DNA of 64,000 nt from Clavibacter michiganensis subsp. insidiosus (GCF_002240565.1 NZ_MZMO01000001.1:2604001-2668000); one strand, 5' to 3'. Shown: positions 26,377-35,630, counted from the first letter of the stretch. Numbers and translations are program-made. The notes: generated from the sequence alone by a model not told the origin.

Positions 26377-26891
26377 CCGCGGACCCGGTCGTCCCCCGTC
26401 GCCGCCTCGGCGCGCGCGGACCGCTCGCGGTCGTCCACCCACACCATGACGCTGCTGCCCACGCGGTCGAAGAGCTGGACGCCCACCTGCAGCTCGCCCA
26501 CGTCCCACACCACGGGGCTCGGCTGATCATGGAAGACCGCGCGGGGGGAGCCGAAGGCCGCCGCGAGGGTCGCGACGAGCTCGTCGTGGTCGCGTCGGAC
26601 GAGCGGATCCCGCGGGCCGCCGTGCCGCGCCAGGAAGAAGCCGACGCTCGCCACCTCGCCCGCGTGGGTGCCGTACGAGAGGCGATGGACGGCGTCGGGT
26701 CCGCCGGTGAGGGCGCGGAGGTCCGAGTCGGGGGCGTGCGCATCGACCTCGCCCGTCGGATGCACGCCGAGGCGGGCGAGCGTGCGCTCCGCGTCCGCCG
26801 CATCACGCGGCCACGGCGGCGTCGCGAGCGCGCGCACGACGGCGACGACGGCTGCGGCGGACGGCTGCGGATCCGGCGCGGCGTCGCCCAC
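26373..26891 (-). CDS. Hypothetical protein (possibly DUF6301-like)
   Basis: 172 aa from GTG 26891 (VGDAAPDPQPSAAA), five bases after the ribokinase stop. Soluble, with no signal or membrane segment. Recognisable stretches are HRLSYGTHAGEVASVGFFLARHGG, DHDELVATLAAAFGSP and VVWDVGELQVGVQLF. These resemble small actinobacterial proteins of the DUF6301 kind, but I am not certain. It probably shares the rbsK transcript. Confidence 0.6.
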   Translation of the reverse strand: MGDAAPDPQPSAAAVVAVVRALATPPWPRDAADAERTLARLGVHPTGEVDAHAPDSDLRALTGGPDAVHRLSYGTHAGEVASVGFFLARHGGPRDPLVRRDHDELVATLAAAFGSPRAVFHDQPSPVVWDVGELQVGVQLFDRVGSSVMVWVDDRERSARAEAATGDDRVRG

Positions 26892-26896
26892 GGGGA

Positions 26897-27721
26897 TCAG
26901 CCGTCCGCCGGCTGCGCGCCCTGCCGCTGGACGACGACCGCTGCCGCGTCGGCCGCGACGACCAGGGCCCCCTCGCGGTCGGCGCCCGCGGCGAGCGCGG
27001 AGGCCAGCGCGCCACAGAAGGCGTCGCCCGCGCCCGTGGTGTCGACGACGCGGGAGACCCGCGACGCAGGGACCTCGACGCCGCCCCACATCGCGCCCTC
27101 GGCGCCGAGCGTGACGAGCAGCGACGCGGGCGCCGGCGTGCCCGACTCGCGGAGGAGGCCCGCCTCGTGCTCGTTGACCACCACGGGATCCGCGAGCGCG
27201 AGCACGTCGTCGGGCAGCGCGGCGAAGGGCGCGAGGTTCAGCACGACACGGGCTCCGGCGGCGTGCGCGCGGCGGACGCCCGCGGACACCGTGTCGAGGG
27301 GCAGCTCGAGCGAGGCGAGCAGGACGTCGCCCGCCGCGAGCGCGTCGAGCGGATCGAGGTGGGCGTCGGTCACGCGGGCGTTCGCGCCGGGCGCCACGAT
27401 GATCGTGTTCTCGCCGTCGTCGTCCACCGCGATGATCGCGAGGCCCGTGGTAGCGCCCGCGATCGTCGCGAGGCCGGACACGTCGATGCCGCGGTCGGCG
27501 AGGCGGGCGCGGTAGGCGGATCCATCGGCGTCGTCGCCCACGGCCCCGACCATCGCGACCTCGCCGCCGGCGTCGGCCGCGGCGACCGCCTGGTTCGCGC
27601 CCTTGCCGCCCCAGAGCCGCTCGGGATCGGATCCGATGAGGGTCTCCCCCGGCTGCGGGTGCCGCGGGACGCGCACCACCTGGTCGACGTTGAGCGATCC
27701 GAGCACCACGACGCGGCCCAT
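26897..27721 (-). CDS. rbsK: Ribokinase (PfkB family)
   Basis: 274 aa. The ATG at 27721 gives MGRVVVLGSLNVDQVVRV; a GTG two codons upstream is an alternative. Both lie after GGGAGGCAGG. PfkB signature 1 is GGKGANQAVAAA, and signature 2 is DTTGAGDAFCGALA with the catalytic Asp. Other conserved parts are GENTIIVAPGAN, LNLAPFAALPDDVLALADPVVVNEHEA and LVTLGAEGA. It phosphorylates ribose or a similar sugar with ATP. No ribose transporter adjoins it, so the exact sugar is open. Confidence 0.9.
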   Translation of the reverse strand: MGRVVVLGSLNVDQVVRVPRHPQPGETLIGSDPERLWGGKGANQAVAAADAGGEVAMVGAVGDDADGSAYRARLADRGIDVSGLATIAGATTGLAIIAVDDDGENTIIVAPGANARVTDAHLDPLDALAAGDVLLASLELPLDTVSAGVRRAHAAGARVVLNLAPFAALPDDVLALADPVVVNEHEAGLLRESGTPAPASLLVTLGAEGAMWGGVEVPASRVSRVVDTTGAGDAFCGALASALAAGADREGALVVAADAAAVVVQRQGAQPADG

Positions 27722-27869
27722 GGGCACCTGCCTCCCCCGGCCCGTGGCCGGCCGCGCCCGGGTGGCGCTCTCGGCCAGGGTACCGAGCGGATCCCCCCGC
27801 CCGGCACCGCCCGGGCACCGCCGCGCCTGCCGCTACCGTGGGGAGGAGACGACCGATCGGAGGCCGCCC

Positions 27870-28745
27870 GTGCCCGACCCCGACCGCCGCGCGGCCGCCG
27901 CGGGACGCTCGCTGCTCGCGAGCACGGGCGTCGGGATCCTCTCGGCGATGACCGGCCCCGCCGTCTACGCGACGTTCGGGCCGGAGCCCGCGCTCGTGAT
28001 GGACGCCGTGTCGTTCCTCGCGTCGGCGGGTCTGGTGCTCGCGGTGCGCGAGCGCGGGGCGACGGCGGGCGCGGAAGCGGATCCGTCGGTCGCCTCCGCC
28101 CGCGCCCGCTTCCGCACCGAGCTCGCCGCCGGGATCCGCATCGTGCGCGCCTCGCCGCGCCTGCGTGTCCTCGTGGCCGGCCTCGCCGCGTACGGCGTGA
28201 CGCTCGGCGTCAACAACGCGACCCTCGCCCTCGTCGCCCTCACCACGATGGGCCTGACGGCGGCGGAGTACGGCGTGGTCACGGCGATGTTCGCGGTCGG
28301 CGGCCTCGTCGGATCCCTCACGGCGCCCGCGCTCCTCGCCCGCCTCCGCCCCGAGCGCGCGCTCCCGGCCGCGCTCGTCGCCCTCGGCCTCACCTACGCG
28401 GCGTACTCGACCGTGCGCGCGTTCCTGCCCGCGGCGATCCTCATGGGGGTCGCGGGCCTCGTCTTCGCGGTCTTCCTCGTCTCGCAGGGCCCGATCCTCC
28501 AGGCGGAGGCGCCCGTCGGCGCGATGGGCCGGGTCTCGTCGCTCACGTCGACGGTGCTGGCCGCGGCGTCGCTCCTCGCGACCGTCGTGACGGCGCAGGC
28601 GCTCGCCCTCATCCCCGCGGACGCGCAGCCCGCCGCCTACCCGGTCGCGATCGCCGCGGCGGCCGTCGTTATGGGCGGCGCCGGGCTCGGGCTCGTGGCG
28701 GGCGGCCTCAGTCGAGGAAGAGGACCCGCAGCCGCCGCGTCGTGA
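27870..28745 (+). CDS. N-terminally truncated MFS transporter
   Basis: 291 aa from GTG 27870, preceded by CGGAGG. Family likeness starts directly at GRSLLASTGVGILSAMTGPAVYATFG, which in MFS exporters of the EntS-like type (MFS_3) corresponds to the fourth or fifth helix. LVMDAVSFLASAGLVLAVRER and the C-terminal half follow normally. About 120-150 N-terminal residues are therefore missing, and the upstream DNA does not encode them in any frame I read. A TACCGT box and an SD remain, so it may be expressed. It is probably a non-functional remnant. It overlaps the next reverse gene by 38 bp. Confidence 0.7.
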   Translation: MPDPDRRAAAAGRSLLASTGVGILSAMTGPAVYATFGPEPALVMDAVSFLASAGLVLAVRERGATAGAEADPSVASARARFRTELAAGIRIVRASPRLRVLVAGLAAYGVTLGVNNATLALVALTTMGLTAAEYGVVTAMFAVGGLVGSLTAPALLARLRPERALPAALVALGLTYAAYSTVRAFLPAAILMGVAGLVFAVFLVSQGPILQAEAPVGAMGRVSSLTSTVLAAASLLATVVTAQALALIPADAQPAAYPVAIAAAAVVMGGAGLGLVAGGLSRGRGPAAAAS

Positions 28746-29544
28746 AGACCAGGCCGATCGCCGTCATCACGGCGAAGTAGAGCACGTGGCCGAGGACCGC
28801 GATCGAGAGCGCGCCCGTCGTGAAGCCGCGCACGAGCTCCACCGCGTGCCAGAGCGGGAGCGCCTGGATGACCGTCTGGATCCACGGCGGGTACACCGAC
28901 AGCGGGTAGAAGGTCGCGGAGAACAGGAACATGGGCAGCAGGACGAAGTTGATCCAGTCCATCTGCTGGAACGTCTTCATGTAGCTCGTCACCGCCATGC
29001 CGAAGCTCGCGAAGGCCAGCGCGATCAGTACCACCGACGGCAGCGCGAGGATCGCCCACCACGACAGGTTGAGGCCGAGCACCTGCATCACGACGAGGAA
29101 GCCCGACGAGTAGACGACGCCGCGCAGCAGCGCCAGGCCGATCTCGCCGAACGCCACGTCGAGCGGGCCGAGCGAGGTCGCGAGCATGCCCTGGTAGAGC
29201 TTCGAGTGGTTCATCTTGAAGAAGACGTTCCAAGTGGAGTCGTAGACCGCGCCGTTCATGGCCGAGACCGCGAGGAGGGCGGGCGCGATGTAGGCGGCGT
29301 ACGGCACGGGCTGGCCGGTGCTCGTGGTCACGTCGCCGACGAGCGAGCCGAGGCCGATCCCCATCGCGAGCAGGTAGAAGACGGGCTCGAAGAAGCCGGA
29401 GAGGACGACGGTCCAATTGGTGCTGCGGGTGGCCAGCAGGCCGCGCGAGAGCACCGAGCGGGCGTTGCCGGCGTAGAGCGCGCGGGGGCCGCCGCGGCTC
29501 CGACGCGCGGCGGGCGCGGGCGCGGGCATCGTGGATCCAGTCAT
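28708..29544 (-). CDS. ABC-2 type permease (NodJ-like), second of a pair
   Basis: 278 aa, ATG 29544 in an ATGA overlap with the preceding permease. Six hydrophobic segments are visible. Family features include FEPVFYLLAMGIGLGSLV, YIAPALLAVSAMNGAVYDSTWNVFFKM and FLFSATFYPLSVYPPWIQ, the typical ending of the lipo-oligosaccharide exporter (NodJ) group. It is one membrane half of the exporter powered by the ATPase at 30371-31297. The substrate is unknown. Its end overlaps the truncated MFS gene. Confidence 0.88.
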   Translation of the reverse strand: MTGSTMPAPAPAARRSRGGPRALYAGNARSVLSRGLLATRSTNWTVVLSGFFEPVFYLLAMGIGLGSLVGDVTTSTGQPVPYAAYIAPALLAVSAMNGAVYDSTWNVFFKMNHSKLYQGMLATSLGPLDVAFGEIGLALLRGVVYSSGFLVVMQVLGLNLSWWAILALPSVVLIALAFASFGMAVTSYMKTFQQMDWINFVLLPMFLFSATFYPLSVYPPWIQTVIQALPLWHAVELVRGFTTGALSIAVLGHVLYFAVMTAIGLVFTTRRLRVLFLD

Positions 29545-30374
29545 GCGCGCAGCCTCCTCGTCGCGACGCGGCGCGAAAGGGTCCAGCCCACCGCGAGCCA
29601 GAGCAGCAGGTACGCGACGTGCACGACCGTGAGCCAGAGCGGCTCCTCCATGCCGTAGGTCGCGACGCGGCCGAGCTCGGTGCCGTGCCAGAGCGGCGAG
29701 ATCCAGCCGATCCACTGCAGCCCGACCGGGAACTGCGTGAGCGGGAAGAACGTGCCCGAGAACAGCGACAGCGGGGTGATCACGAAGCGCATCACCATGG
29801 CGATCTGTCCGGTGTCCTGCGTGAGGGTCGCGACGTAGGCCATGAGCATCACGCCGATCGCCATGCCGGTGAGCACGGCGGCGCCGATCGCGAGGAACCC
29901 CGTGCCGAGCGGCACCGCGCCGAACAGGAGCATGAAGGCGAAGTAGGCGATGCACGTGGGCGCCATGCGGATCGCGACGCCGATGACCTGGCCGTCGATG
30001 ATCTGCGCGGGGCTCAGCGGCGACGCGTTCATCGCCTGGAACACGGGGTTCCACTTGAAGCCGCCGAAGATCGGGTAGCTGAACTCCTCGCTCGCGACCG
30101 TCATGGCGCTCGTCGCGAGCAGCGCGGGCGCCACGAAGACCAGGAAGCTGACGCCGAGCGCCTGGTTCGCGTCGGTGCCGCGGTCGACGACCGTCGCGAG
30201 GCCCACGCCCAGCGCGTAGAGGTAGACGTAGGGGCTCCCGATGCCGGTCGCGAGCGCGGTGCCGAGGTAGGCGCGGATCCCGAGCAGGCGGTGCTCGGCG
30301 GCGTACCAGCCGCCGAAGCGGCGCGGGCGGACGCCACCGGCGAGGGCGGCCGCGCGGGTGTCGACGGCGCTCAC
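29541..30374 (-). CDS. ABC-2 type permease (NodJ-like), first of a pair
   Basis: 277 aa, GTG 30374 in a GTGA overlap with the ATPase stop. It has the same architecture as its neighbour: FVAPALLATSAMTVASEEFSYPIFGGFKW in the middle and LSLFSGTFFPLTQFP before the last two helices. In rhizobia a single NodJ forms a homodimer with NodI. Here two related permeases suggest a heterodimer. All three genes overlap and form one translationally coupled unit. Confidence 0.88.
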   Translation of the reverse strand: MSAVDTRAAALAGGVRPRRFGGWYAAEHRLLGIRAYLGTALATGIGSPYVYLYALGVGLATVVDRGTDANQALGVSFLVFVAPALLATSAMTVASEEFSYPIFGGFKWNPVFQAMNASPLSPAQIIDGQVIGVAIRMAPTCIAYFAFMLLFGAVPLGTGFLAIGAAVLTGMAIGVMLMAYVATLTQDTGQIAMVMRFVITPLSLFSGTFFPLTQFPVGLQWIGWISPLWHGTELGRVATYGMEEPLWLTVVHVAYLLLWLAVGWTLSRRVATRRLRA

Positions 30375-31297
30375 TCGACCAGGCTCCGTCCCGTGAGGCG
30401 GAGGAAGACGTCCTCGAGGCTGGAACGGCGCACGAGCGTGGTGATGGGCTTCAGGCCCTGCTCGAGGATCCGGCTGAGCACGGCCTCGCCGTCGGACGCG
30501 TAGACGAGCACGCGGTCGGGCAGCACCTCGACGCGGTCGCCGTACCCGGCGATCTCGCGCGACGCGGACTCGTTGCGGTCGGAGCCGAAGCGCACCTCGA
30601 GCACCTCGCGGCTCGAGTGGTCGCGGATGAGGGACGCGGGCGAGCCCTCCGCCATGATGCGGCCCTCGTCGACCACGACGATGCGGTCGCACAGCTGCTC
30701 GGCCTCGTCCATGTAGTGCGTGGTCAGCACGAGCGTCGTGCCCTGCTCCTTGAGGCGGAACAGGCGGTCCCACAGGATGTGGCGGGCCTGCGGGTCGAGG
30801 CCCGTCGTCGGCTCGTCGAGCAGCAGGATCCGCGGGTCGCTGATGAGGGCGCGCGCGATCGTGAGGCGTCGCTTCATGCCGCCGGAGAGGTCGTCGACCT
30901 TGGCGCCGGCGCGGTCGCTCAGCTGCGCGAACTCGAGCAGCTCGTCGGCGCGCGCCGCGACCTGCTTCCGCGGCAGGCCGAAGTAGCGGCCGTAGACGAT
31001 GAGGTTGTCGCGCGCCTTGAGCTCCAGGTCGAGGTTGTCGGCCTGCGGCACGACGCCCAGCTGCGAGCGGATCTCCGGTCCGTGCGTGTCGGGGTCGAGC
31101 CCGAGGATGTCGAGGGACCCTCCCGTGCGCGAGGAGACCGCGCCGATCATGCGCATGGTCGTGGACTTCCCGGCGCCGTTCGGGCCGAGCAGCCCGAAGG
31201 ACTCGCCGGGCGCGACCTCGAAGGAGAGGCCGTCGACGGCGACGTGGTCGCCGTACTTCTTCACGAGGCGGTCGGCGGTGATGACGGGGGTGGGCAC
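30371..31297 (-). CDS. ABC transporter ATP-binding protein (NodI-like)
   Basis: 308 aa from GTG 31297 (VPTPVITADRLVKKYGDH). Walker A is GPNGAGKST, the signature LSGGMKRR, Walker B ILLLDEPT, and the H-loop LTTHYMDEAEQLCD. The stretch DEPTTGLDPQARHILWDRLFRLKEQGTTLVL is very close to the NodI/lipo-oligosaccharide group. A C-terminal accessory region of about 80 residues (VLEVRFGSDRNE to LTGRSLVE) follows the ATPase domain. First gene of a three-gene exporter operon. Confidence 0.92.
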   Translation of the reverse strand: MPTPVITADRLVKKYGDHVAVDGLSFEVAPGESFGLLGPNGAGKSTTMRMIGAVSSRTGGSLDILGLDPDTHGPEIRSQLGVVPQADNLDLELKARDNLIVYGRYFGLPRKQVAARADELLEFAQLSDRAGAKVDDLSGGMKRRLTIARALISDPRILLLDEPTTGLDPQARHILWDRLFRLKEQGTTLVLTTHYMDEAEQLCDRIVVVDEGRIMAEGSPASLIRDHSSREVLEVRFGSDRNESASREIAGYGDRVEVLPDRVLVYASDGEAVLSRILEQGLKPITTLVRRSSLEDVFLRLTGRSLVE

Positions 31298-31400
31298 GGA
31301 AAGCCAGCCTAGGGAGCGGAGCGGGTTTCCACCATGGGCAGGAATGCGGGATCGCGGCGGCCGCACGCGGCGGGGCCGGGCCACGGCCACGGCCCGCGGC

Positions 31401-32147
31401 TCACGCGTCGCGGCGCAGGAGGGACAGCGCCGCCGCGGCGCCGAGCGCCCCCGTCCACGCGAGCATGACCAGCGCGCCCGGCACCGGATCCAGCAGCCCC
31501 ACCCCGGGGTAGGCGGTGAGGAGCTGGATCCCGGCGAGGTCCGGCAGGTACCGCACCGCCGGCACGAGCCCGACGAGCGAGACCGTGAGCCCCAGGACGA
31601 GCGGCACCAGGACCACGAGCGGCACCACGAGCGACCGCGTGAGCACGGTGACCGAAGCGGCGAGCAGGCCGATGAGCGCGAAGTTCACGACGACCCCGAC
31701 GAGGTTCCCCGCCATCCCCGCGGTGAGACCCGACACGGGCGGGCCGTCGTCGCCCCGCGCCGCGTGCGCGACGAGCACCGCCGCGCTCGCCCCGAGGATC
31801 GCCACGACGGCGGCGAGCGCCGCGACGACGACGGCCTTCGCGGCGAGCGCGACCCCGCGTCGCGGGACCGCCAGCAGGGTGGACCGCAGCTGCCCGTCCA
31901 CGTGCTCGGTGCCCGTGAGGAGGACGGCCGCGAGGATCACGAGCGGCTGCGCGAGGCCCGCCGTGGAGAAGCCGAGGGACTCCACCGGGACCGCGCCCGC
32001 GGCGCCGGCCGCGGGATCCGCCGCGAGCGCCTGGACGACGGTGACGATCGGCGGGACCAGCACCGCGGCGAGCGCGGTCGCCTGCACGCTGCGCAGCGTG
32101 CGGCCCTTCGTGACCTCCATGCGGATCGCCCGGCCGAGGGCGCTCAT
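31401..32147 (-). CDS. ABC-2 type permease of a two-component-linked exporter
   Basis: 248 aa, ATG 32147 (MSALGRAIRMEVTKGRTLRSV) in an ATGA overlap with the preceding permease. About six hydrophobic segments. The pattern GTEHVDGQLRSTLLAVPRRG matches ABC-2 permeases whose loop reads E-x-x-x-GQ-R-T-L-L. It pairs with the similar permease upstream and the ATPase at 32902-33642. Substrate unknown; such units often give resistance to membrane-active compounds. Confidence 0.85.
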   Translation of the reverse strand: MSALGRAIRMEVTKGRTLRSVQATALAAVLVPPIVTVVQALAADPAAGAAGAVPVESLGFSTAGLAQPLVILAAVLLTGTEHVDGQLRSTLLAVPRRGVALAAKAVVVAALAAVVAILGASAAVLVAHAARGDDGPPVSGLTAGMAGNLVGVVVNFALIGLLAASVTVLTRSLVVPLVVLVPLVLGLTVSLVGLVPAVRYLPDLAGIQLLTAYPGVGLLDPVPGALVMLAWTGALGAAAALSLLRRDA

Positions 32148-32905
32148 GCGTCCCGCCGGGCGAAGACCACGAGCGCGACGCCGAGGAGCACGACGGCCCA
32201 CGCGGCCTGCACCAGGCCGCCGACCACGGGCGGGAGGTAGGCCCCAGCGGCCGGGTCGGAGTACATGGCCGCCCCCGCCGTGACCGGGAGGAACCGCGCG
32301 CCCGCCCACGCTCCCGCGAGGAGGTCGCCGATGCCGACCACGAGCGGCAGCAGGAGGACGAGCGGGAGGATCGCCGTCCTCGCCAGCGACCCGATCGCGA
32401 ACGCCATGAGCGCCGTGAGCACCCACGCGAGGGTCACGCCGCCGAGGTGCACCCAGATGGCCGGCGTCAGCCGCCACGGGTCGACGTCCCCACCCGAGGA
32501 CGCGTGGGTGATCACGATGGCGCCCCACATGGTCAGGGACGCGACGACCGCGGTGACGACGGCCAGCAGGGCGGCCGAGACGACGAACACGGGGACACGG
32601 CGCGGGGAGGCGAGCAGCGTGCTGCGGATCTGCCGTCCGGCGCCGTGCTCCCCACCCGCCCAGAGCGCCCCGAGCGCCACGATGAGGACGTAGCCGAAGC
32701 CCGCCATCTCGAACCCCTGGTACTCGGTCGGGATGGGGACGGAGGAGAACAGCCGCGGGTCGTCGGCCGGGATGTCGGCGCCGGACGCGGCGTTCGTCCA
32801 CGCCATGGGCCACGTGGCGAGGACCGCCACGGCGGCGAGGATCGGCATCGCCCGCAGCGTGCGCGCCTTCGTCAGCTCGGAGGCGGCCAGGCCCCGGACG
32901 CTCAT
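32144..32905 (-). CDS. ABC-2 type permease of a two-component-linked exporter
   Basis: 253 aa, ATG 32905 (MSVRGLAASELTKARTLRAMP). About six hydrophobic segments. GGEHGAGRQIRSTLLASPRRVPV aligns with the matching segment of the next gene, so the two permeases are paralogues. The start overlaps the ATPase stop (ATGA). A central extracellular loop between helices 1 and 2 holds about 30 residues (ASGADIPADDPRLFSSVPIP). Confidence 0.85.
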   Translation of the reverse strand: MSVRGLAASELTKARTLRAMPILAAVAVLATWPMAWTNAASGADIPADDPRLFSSVPIPTEYQGFEMAGFGYVLIVALGALWAGGEHGAGRQIRSTLLASPRRVPVFVVSAALLAVVTAVVASLTMWGAIVITHASSGGDVDPWRLTPAIWVHLGGVTLAWVLTALMAFAIGSLARTAILPLVLLLPLVVGIGDLLAGAWAGARFLPVTAGAAMYSDPAAGAYLPPVVGGLVQAAWAVVLLGVALVVFARRDA

Positions 32906-33642
32906 GCGCGATCCCGGGACGCCACGTCGCCGGACCGGTGGTCGGCCCCGCCCTCCGTGAGGGCGAAGAACGCGCTCTCGAGCGAGGGGAAGCCGGTCGT
33001 GATCTCCGCGGACCCGCCCTGCGCGACCACGCGTCCGCGCGCGATGACGACGAAATCGTCCGCGGTGTCCTCCATCTCGCTCATCAGGTGGCTGGACACG
33101 AGCACCGTGCGCCCCTCGTCGGCCATGCCGCGGAGGAACCGGCGGATCCACCGGATGCCGTCCGGGTCGAGGCCGTTGGTGGGCTCGTCCAGCACCAGGA
33201 TCTGCGGGTCGCCGAGGAGCGCCGCCGCGATGCCGAGCCGCTGCCCCATGCCGAGGGAGAGGCTGCCGACGCGGGTGCGCCGCTCGCCGGGGAGGCCGAC
33301 GACCTCGAGGACCTCGTCCATGCGGCGACGCGGGAGCCCGTTGCTCTGCGCCATCCAGGTGAGGTGCGCGGCGACGGTGCGGCCGCGGTTCGCGCCCGGC
33401 CCGTCGAGCATCGCGCCGACCGTCAGCAGGGGATCGCGGAGGGCGCGATACGGGACGCCGCCGATGAGCGCGGTGCCGGAGGTGGCCGCGTCGAGCCCGA
33501 GCAGCACGCGCATCGTCGAGCTCTTGCCGGCGCCGTTCGGGCCGAGGAGGCCGGTGACGCGGCCGGGCCGCACGTCGAAGGAGACGTCGTCGACGTGCGT
33601 CCTGCCGCGGCGGCGCTTGACGAGGTGCGAGATCTGGATCAT
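32902..33642 (-). CDS. ABC transporter ATP-binding protein (bacitracin/antibiotic exporter type)
   Basis: 246 aa from ATG 33642 (MIQISHLVKRRRGR). Walker A is GPNGAGKSS, the signature LSLGMGQR, Walker B ILVLDEPT, the H-loop VSSHLMSEMEDTAD. The LSLGMGQRLGIAAALLGDP segment is typical for the BcrA/ABC-2 group common in actinobacteria. It is separated from the response regulator gene by 62 bp. Gene order suggests that the two-component system controls this exporter. Confidence 0.92.
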   Translation of the reverse strand: MIQISHLVKRRRGRTHVDDVSFDVRPGRVTGLLGPNGAGKSSTMRVLLGLDAATSGTALIGGVPYRALRDPLLTVGAMLDGPGANRGRTVAAHLTWMAQSNGLPRRRMDEVLEVVGLPGERRTRVGSLSLGMGQRLGIAAALLGDPQILVLDEPTNGLDPDGIRWIRRFLRGMADEGRTVLVSSHLMSEMEDTADDFVVIARGRVVAQGGSAEITTGFPSLESAFFALTEGGADHRSGDVASRDRA

Positions 33643-33704
33643 GCGACCAGTCGATCGACGCCGGGCCTCCCTGTCGTCATGCTGATGTCGACAGAGCCGC
33701 AGGA

Positions 33705-34373
33705 TCAGCCGCCGACGATCCCCCACTCGTAGCCGAGCACCACCAGCTGCGCGCGATCCCGCGACCCGGTCTTGGTGAGGAGGCGGCTGACGTAGGTGCG
33801 GACCGTCGCGTGCGTCACGAACAGATCCGCCGCGATCTCCTGGTTCGACCGCCCGCGGGCGACGAGCTCGAGCGTCTCCCGCTCCCGGCGCGTCAAGCGG
33901 CCAGACCGCGGATCGGGCGGCGGCGGGGTGCGTCCCTCCCCCGTCGCCAGCCGCATGACGCGCGCCGTCACCTCCGGCGAGAGGAGCGCGTGCCCGGCGT
34001 GCACCAGGCGCACGGCGCGCACGAGCTCCGCGGGCGGGACGTTCTTGAGCAGGAAGCCGGACGCGCCCGCGCGGAGGGCGCCGTCGACGTGCGCGTCGGC
34101 GTCGAACATCGTGAGGACGATGACGCGCGGCGCGTCGGCCCGCCCGCGCAGGCGACGGGTGGCCTCGATCCCGTCGACGCCCGGCATGCGCACGTCCATG
34201 AGCACCACGTCCGGCCGCGTCTCCGCCGCGACGCGGACGACGGCGGCCCCGTCGGCGGCCTCCCCCACGACGGCCATGTCCTCCTCGGCGTCGATCAGGA
34301 GGCGGAAGGACGCCCGGAGCGGCCCCTCGTCGTCGGCGACGACGACGCGGATGGGCGACGACGCGCCGGTCAC
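33705..34373 (-). CDS. NarL/LuxR-type response regulator
   Basis: 222 aa, GTG 34373 in a GTGA overlap with the kinase. The receiver domain (residues 8-125) has acidic residues in VVADDEG, the phosphorylation site Asp60 in VVLMDVRMPG, and the conserved Lys in GFLLKN. The C-terminal LuxR-type HTH (about 155-215) is LTRRERETLELVARGRSNQEIAADL followed by HATVRTYVSRLLTKTG. It looks intact, although its sensor partner is frameshifted. It most likely regulates the downstream ABC-2 exporter. Confidence 0.93.
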   Translation of the reverse strand: MTGASSPIRVVVADDEGPLRASFRLLIDAEEDMAVVGEAADGAAVVRVAAETRPDVVLMDVRMPGVDGIEATRRLRGRADAPRVIVLTMFDADAHVDGALRAGASGFLLKNVPPAELVRAVRLVHAGHALLSPEVTARVMRLATGEGRTPPPPDPRSGRLTRRERETLELVARGRSNQEIAADLFVTHATVRTYVSRLLTKTGSRDRAQLVVLGYEWGIVGG

Positions 34374-35417
34374 GACCGCGGCCCCGAGCCGTGGGCGGCC
34401 GGCGGCCGCGGGATCACCGCGTCGACCCGCACCCCGGCGCCGTCCGCGTCGCGGATGTCCAGCGTGCCCCCGAGGATCGCCAAGCGCTCCCGCAGGCCCC
34501 GCAGGCCGTGGCCCTCCGCCAGCGGCATCCGGCCGCCGCCGTCGTCGGCGACGGACATCCGGATCGACGCGTCGTCCGCGTGCACCGCGATGTCGCAGCG
34601 CGCGGCCCCGGCGTGGCGGATCACGTTGGTCACCGCCTCGCGGACGACGCGGTGCACGGCGACGCGCTCGGGACCCTGCAGGACCTCGAGCCCCTCGGCG
34701 GCGAGCGTCACCGCGATGCCGGCCGCCTCCGCGGCCGCGACGGTCTCGCGCAGGCGGATGGGCAGCGCGCCGTCGGGGATGAGCTCGTCGGGACCGGCGC
34801 GCGTCGCGGCGAGGAGGAGGCCGAGCTCGGCGACGCCGGACCGCGCCGTCCGCTCCACCTCCGCGAGGGTCGCGCGCAGCGCGGCCGCCTCGAGCGTCGG
34901 CACGTGCGCGGCGACCCCCGCGCGCACCCCGATCGCCCCCAGCGAGTGCGAGAGGACGTCGTGCACGTCTCGCCCGATGCGCGCGCGCTCGGCGAGGACG
35001 CCGTTCTCGACGGCGAGGTGCTCCGCGCGACGCGCGGCGACGCCCGCCGTCGCCGCACCGCCCAGGACGACCAGGCTGAGGAGCGCGCCGCGGATGCCCT
35101 CCTCGAACGCCGGGGCGGCCACGAGCGCGAGGATCCCCACCATGACGCCGGCGGCCACGGCGACGCCCGCCGCCGCCCGTGCGGGAACCGGTCGAGCCGA
35201 CGAGCGGGCAGCGGAGTGGAGGGCGGCGGCGGCCAGCACGAACGGATCCCCCGTGAGGCCGGCCGCCCACGGCCGCCGCCGCGAGCGCGACCTGCCATGC
35301 CAGGAGGACGCCCCCGCCCGCCGGGACCGTCATCCACAGCACGAGCACCACGAGGGCGGACGCCCCGAGGTCCCCGGCGACGACCACGGACGGACGCGAC
35401 GCTGCCGATCCCCGCAT
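34370..35417 (-). pseudogene. Sensor histidine kinase (HisKA_3 type) broken by a one-base frameshift
   Basis: The gene starts at ATG 35417, after GGAGGACGCAC, with MRGSAASRPSVVV and two hydrophobic helices. Near codon 50 it leaves frame. The continuation RPWAAGLTGDPFVLAAAALHS and the rest of the kinase lie one base over, from about 35285 down to 34370. That part holds two more helices, the phosphohistidine motif GRDVHDVLSHSLGAI, the N-box EAVTNVIRHAG and the G-boxes VADDGGG and GHGLRGLRERL. Removing one G from the GTGGG near 35266-35270 restores one frame. Genuine decay or sequencing error are both possible. Confidence 0.75.
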
Positions 35418-35505
35418 GTGCGTCCTCCGTGCTCGGATGTCCCGCTGCCACCCTCCCACGACCCGACGCCCGCCGGGCGGGGGCGGACGCGCAGCCGTCG
35501 GCGCG

Positions 35506-35511
35506 TAGAGT
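35506..35511 (+). promoter_or_regulatory. Putative -10 box of the LmrA-like exporter
   Basis: TAGAGT in the gap divergent from the broken kinase, about 120 bp upstream of the ABC exporter ATG. No other feature is visible in this gap. Confidence 0.35.
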
Positions 35512-35630
35512 CCAGACGGCGGCGCGACGCAGCCGGCATCGGGCGCCGCCGCCGCCGCCTCGGCAGCGGCCTCCGCCCGACACCCGAGGTCCGCCGCCGC
35601 ACATCAGGATCACCATCCGGGAGACCACGC

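Noticed and set aside
33810..35630. Forward extension of the LmrA-like exporter frame by about 600 codons
   Set aside because: The frame is open but overlaps the response regulator and kinase on the other strand. Family homology begins only after ATG 35631.
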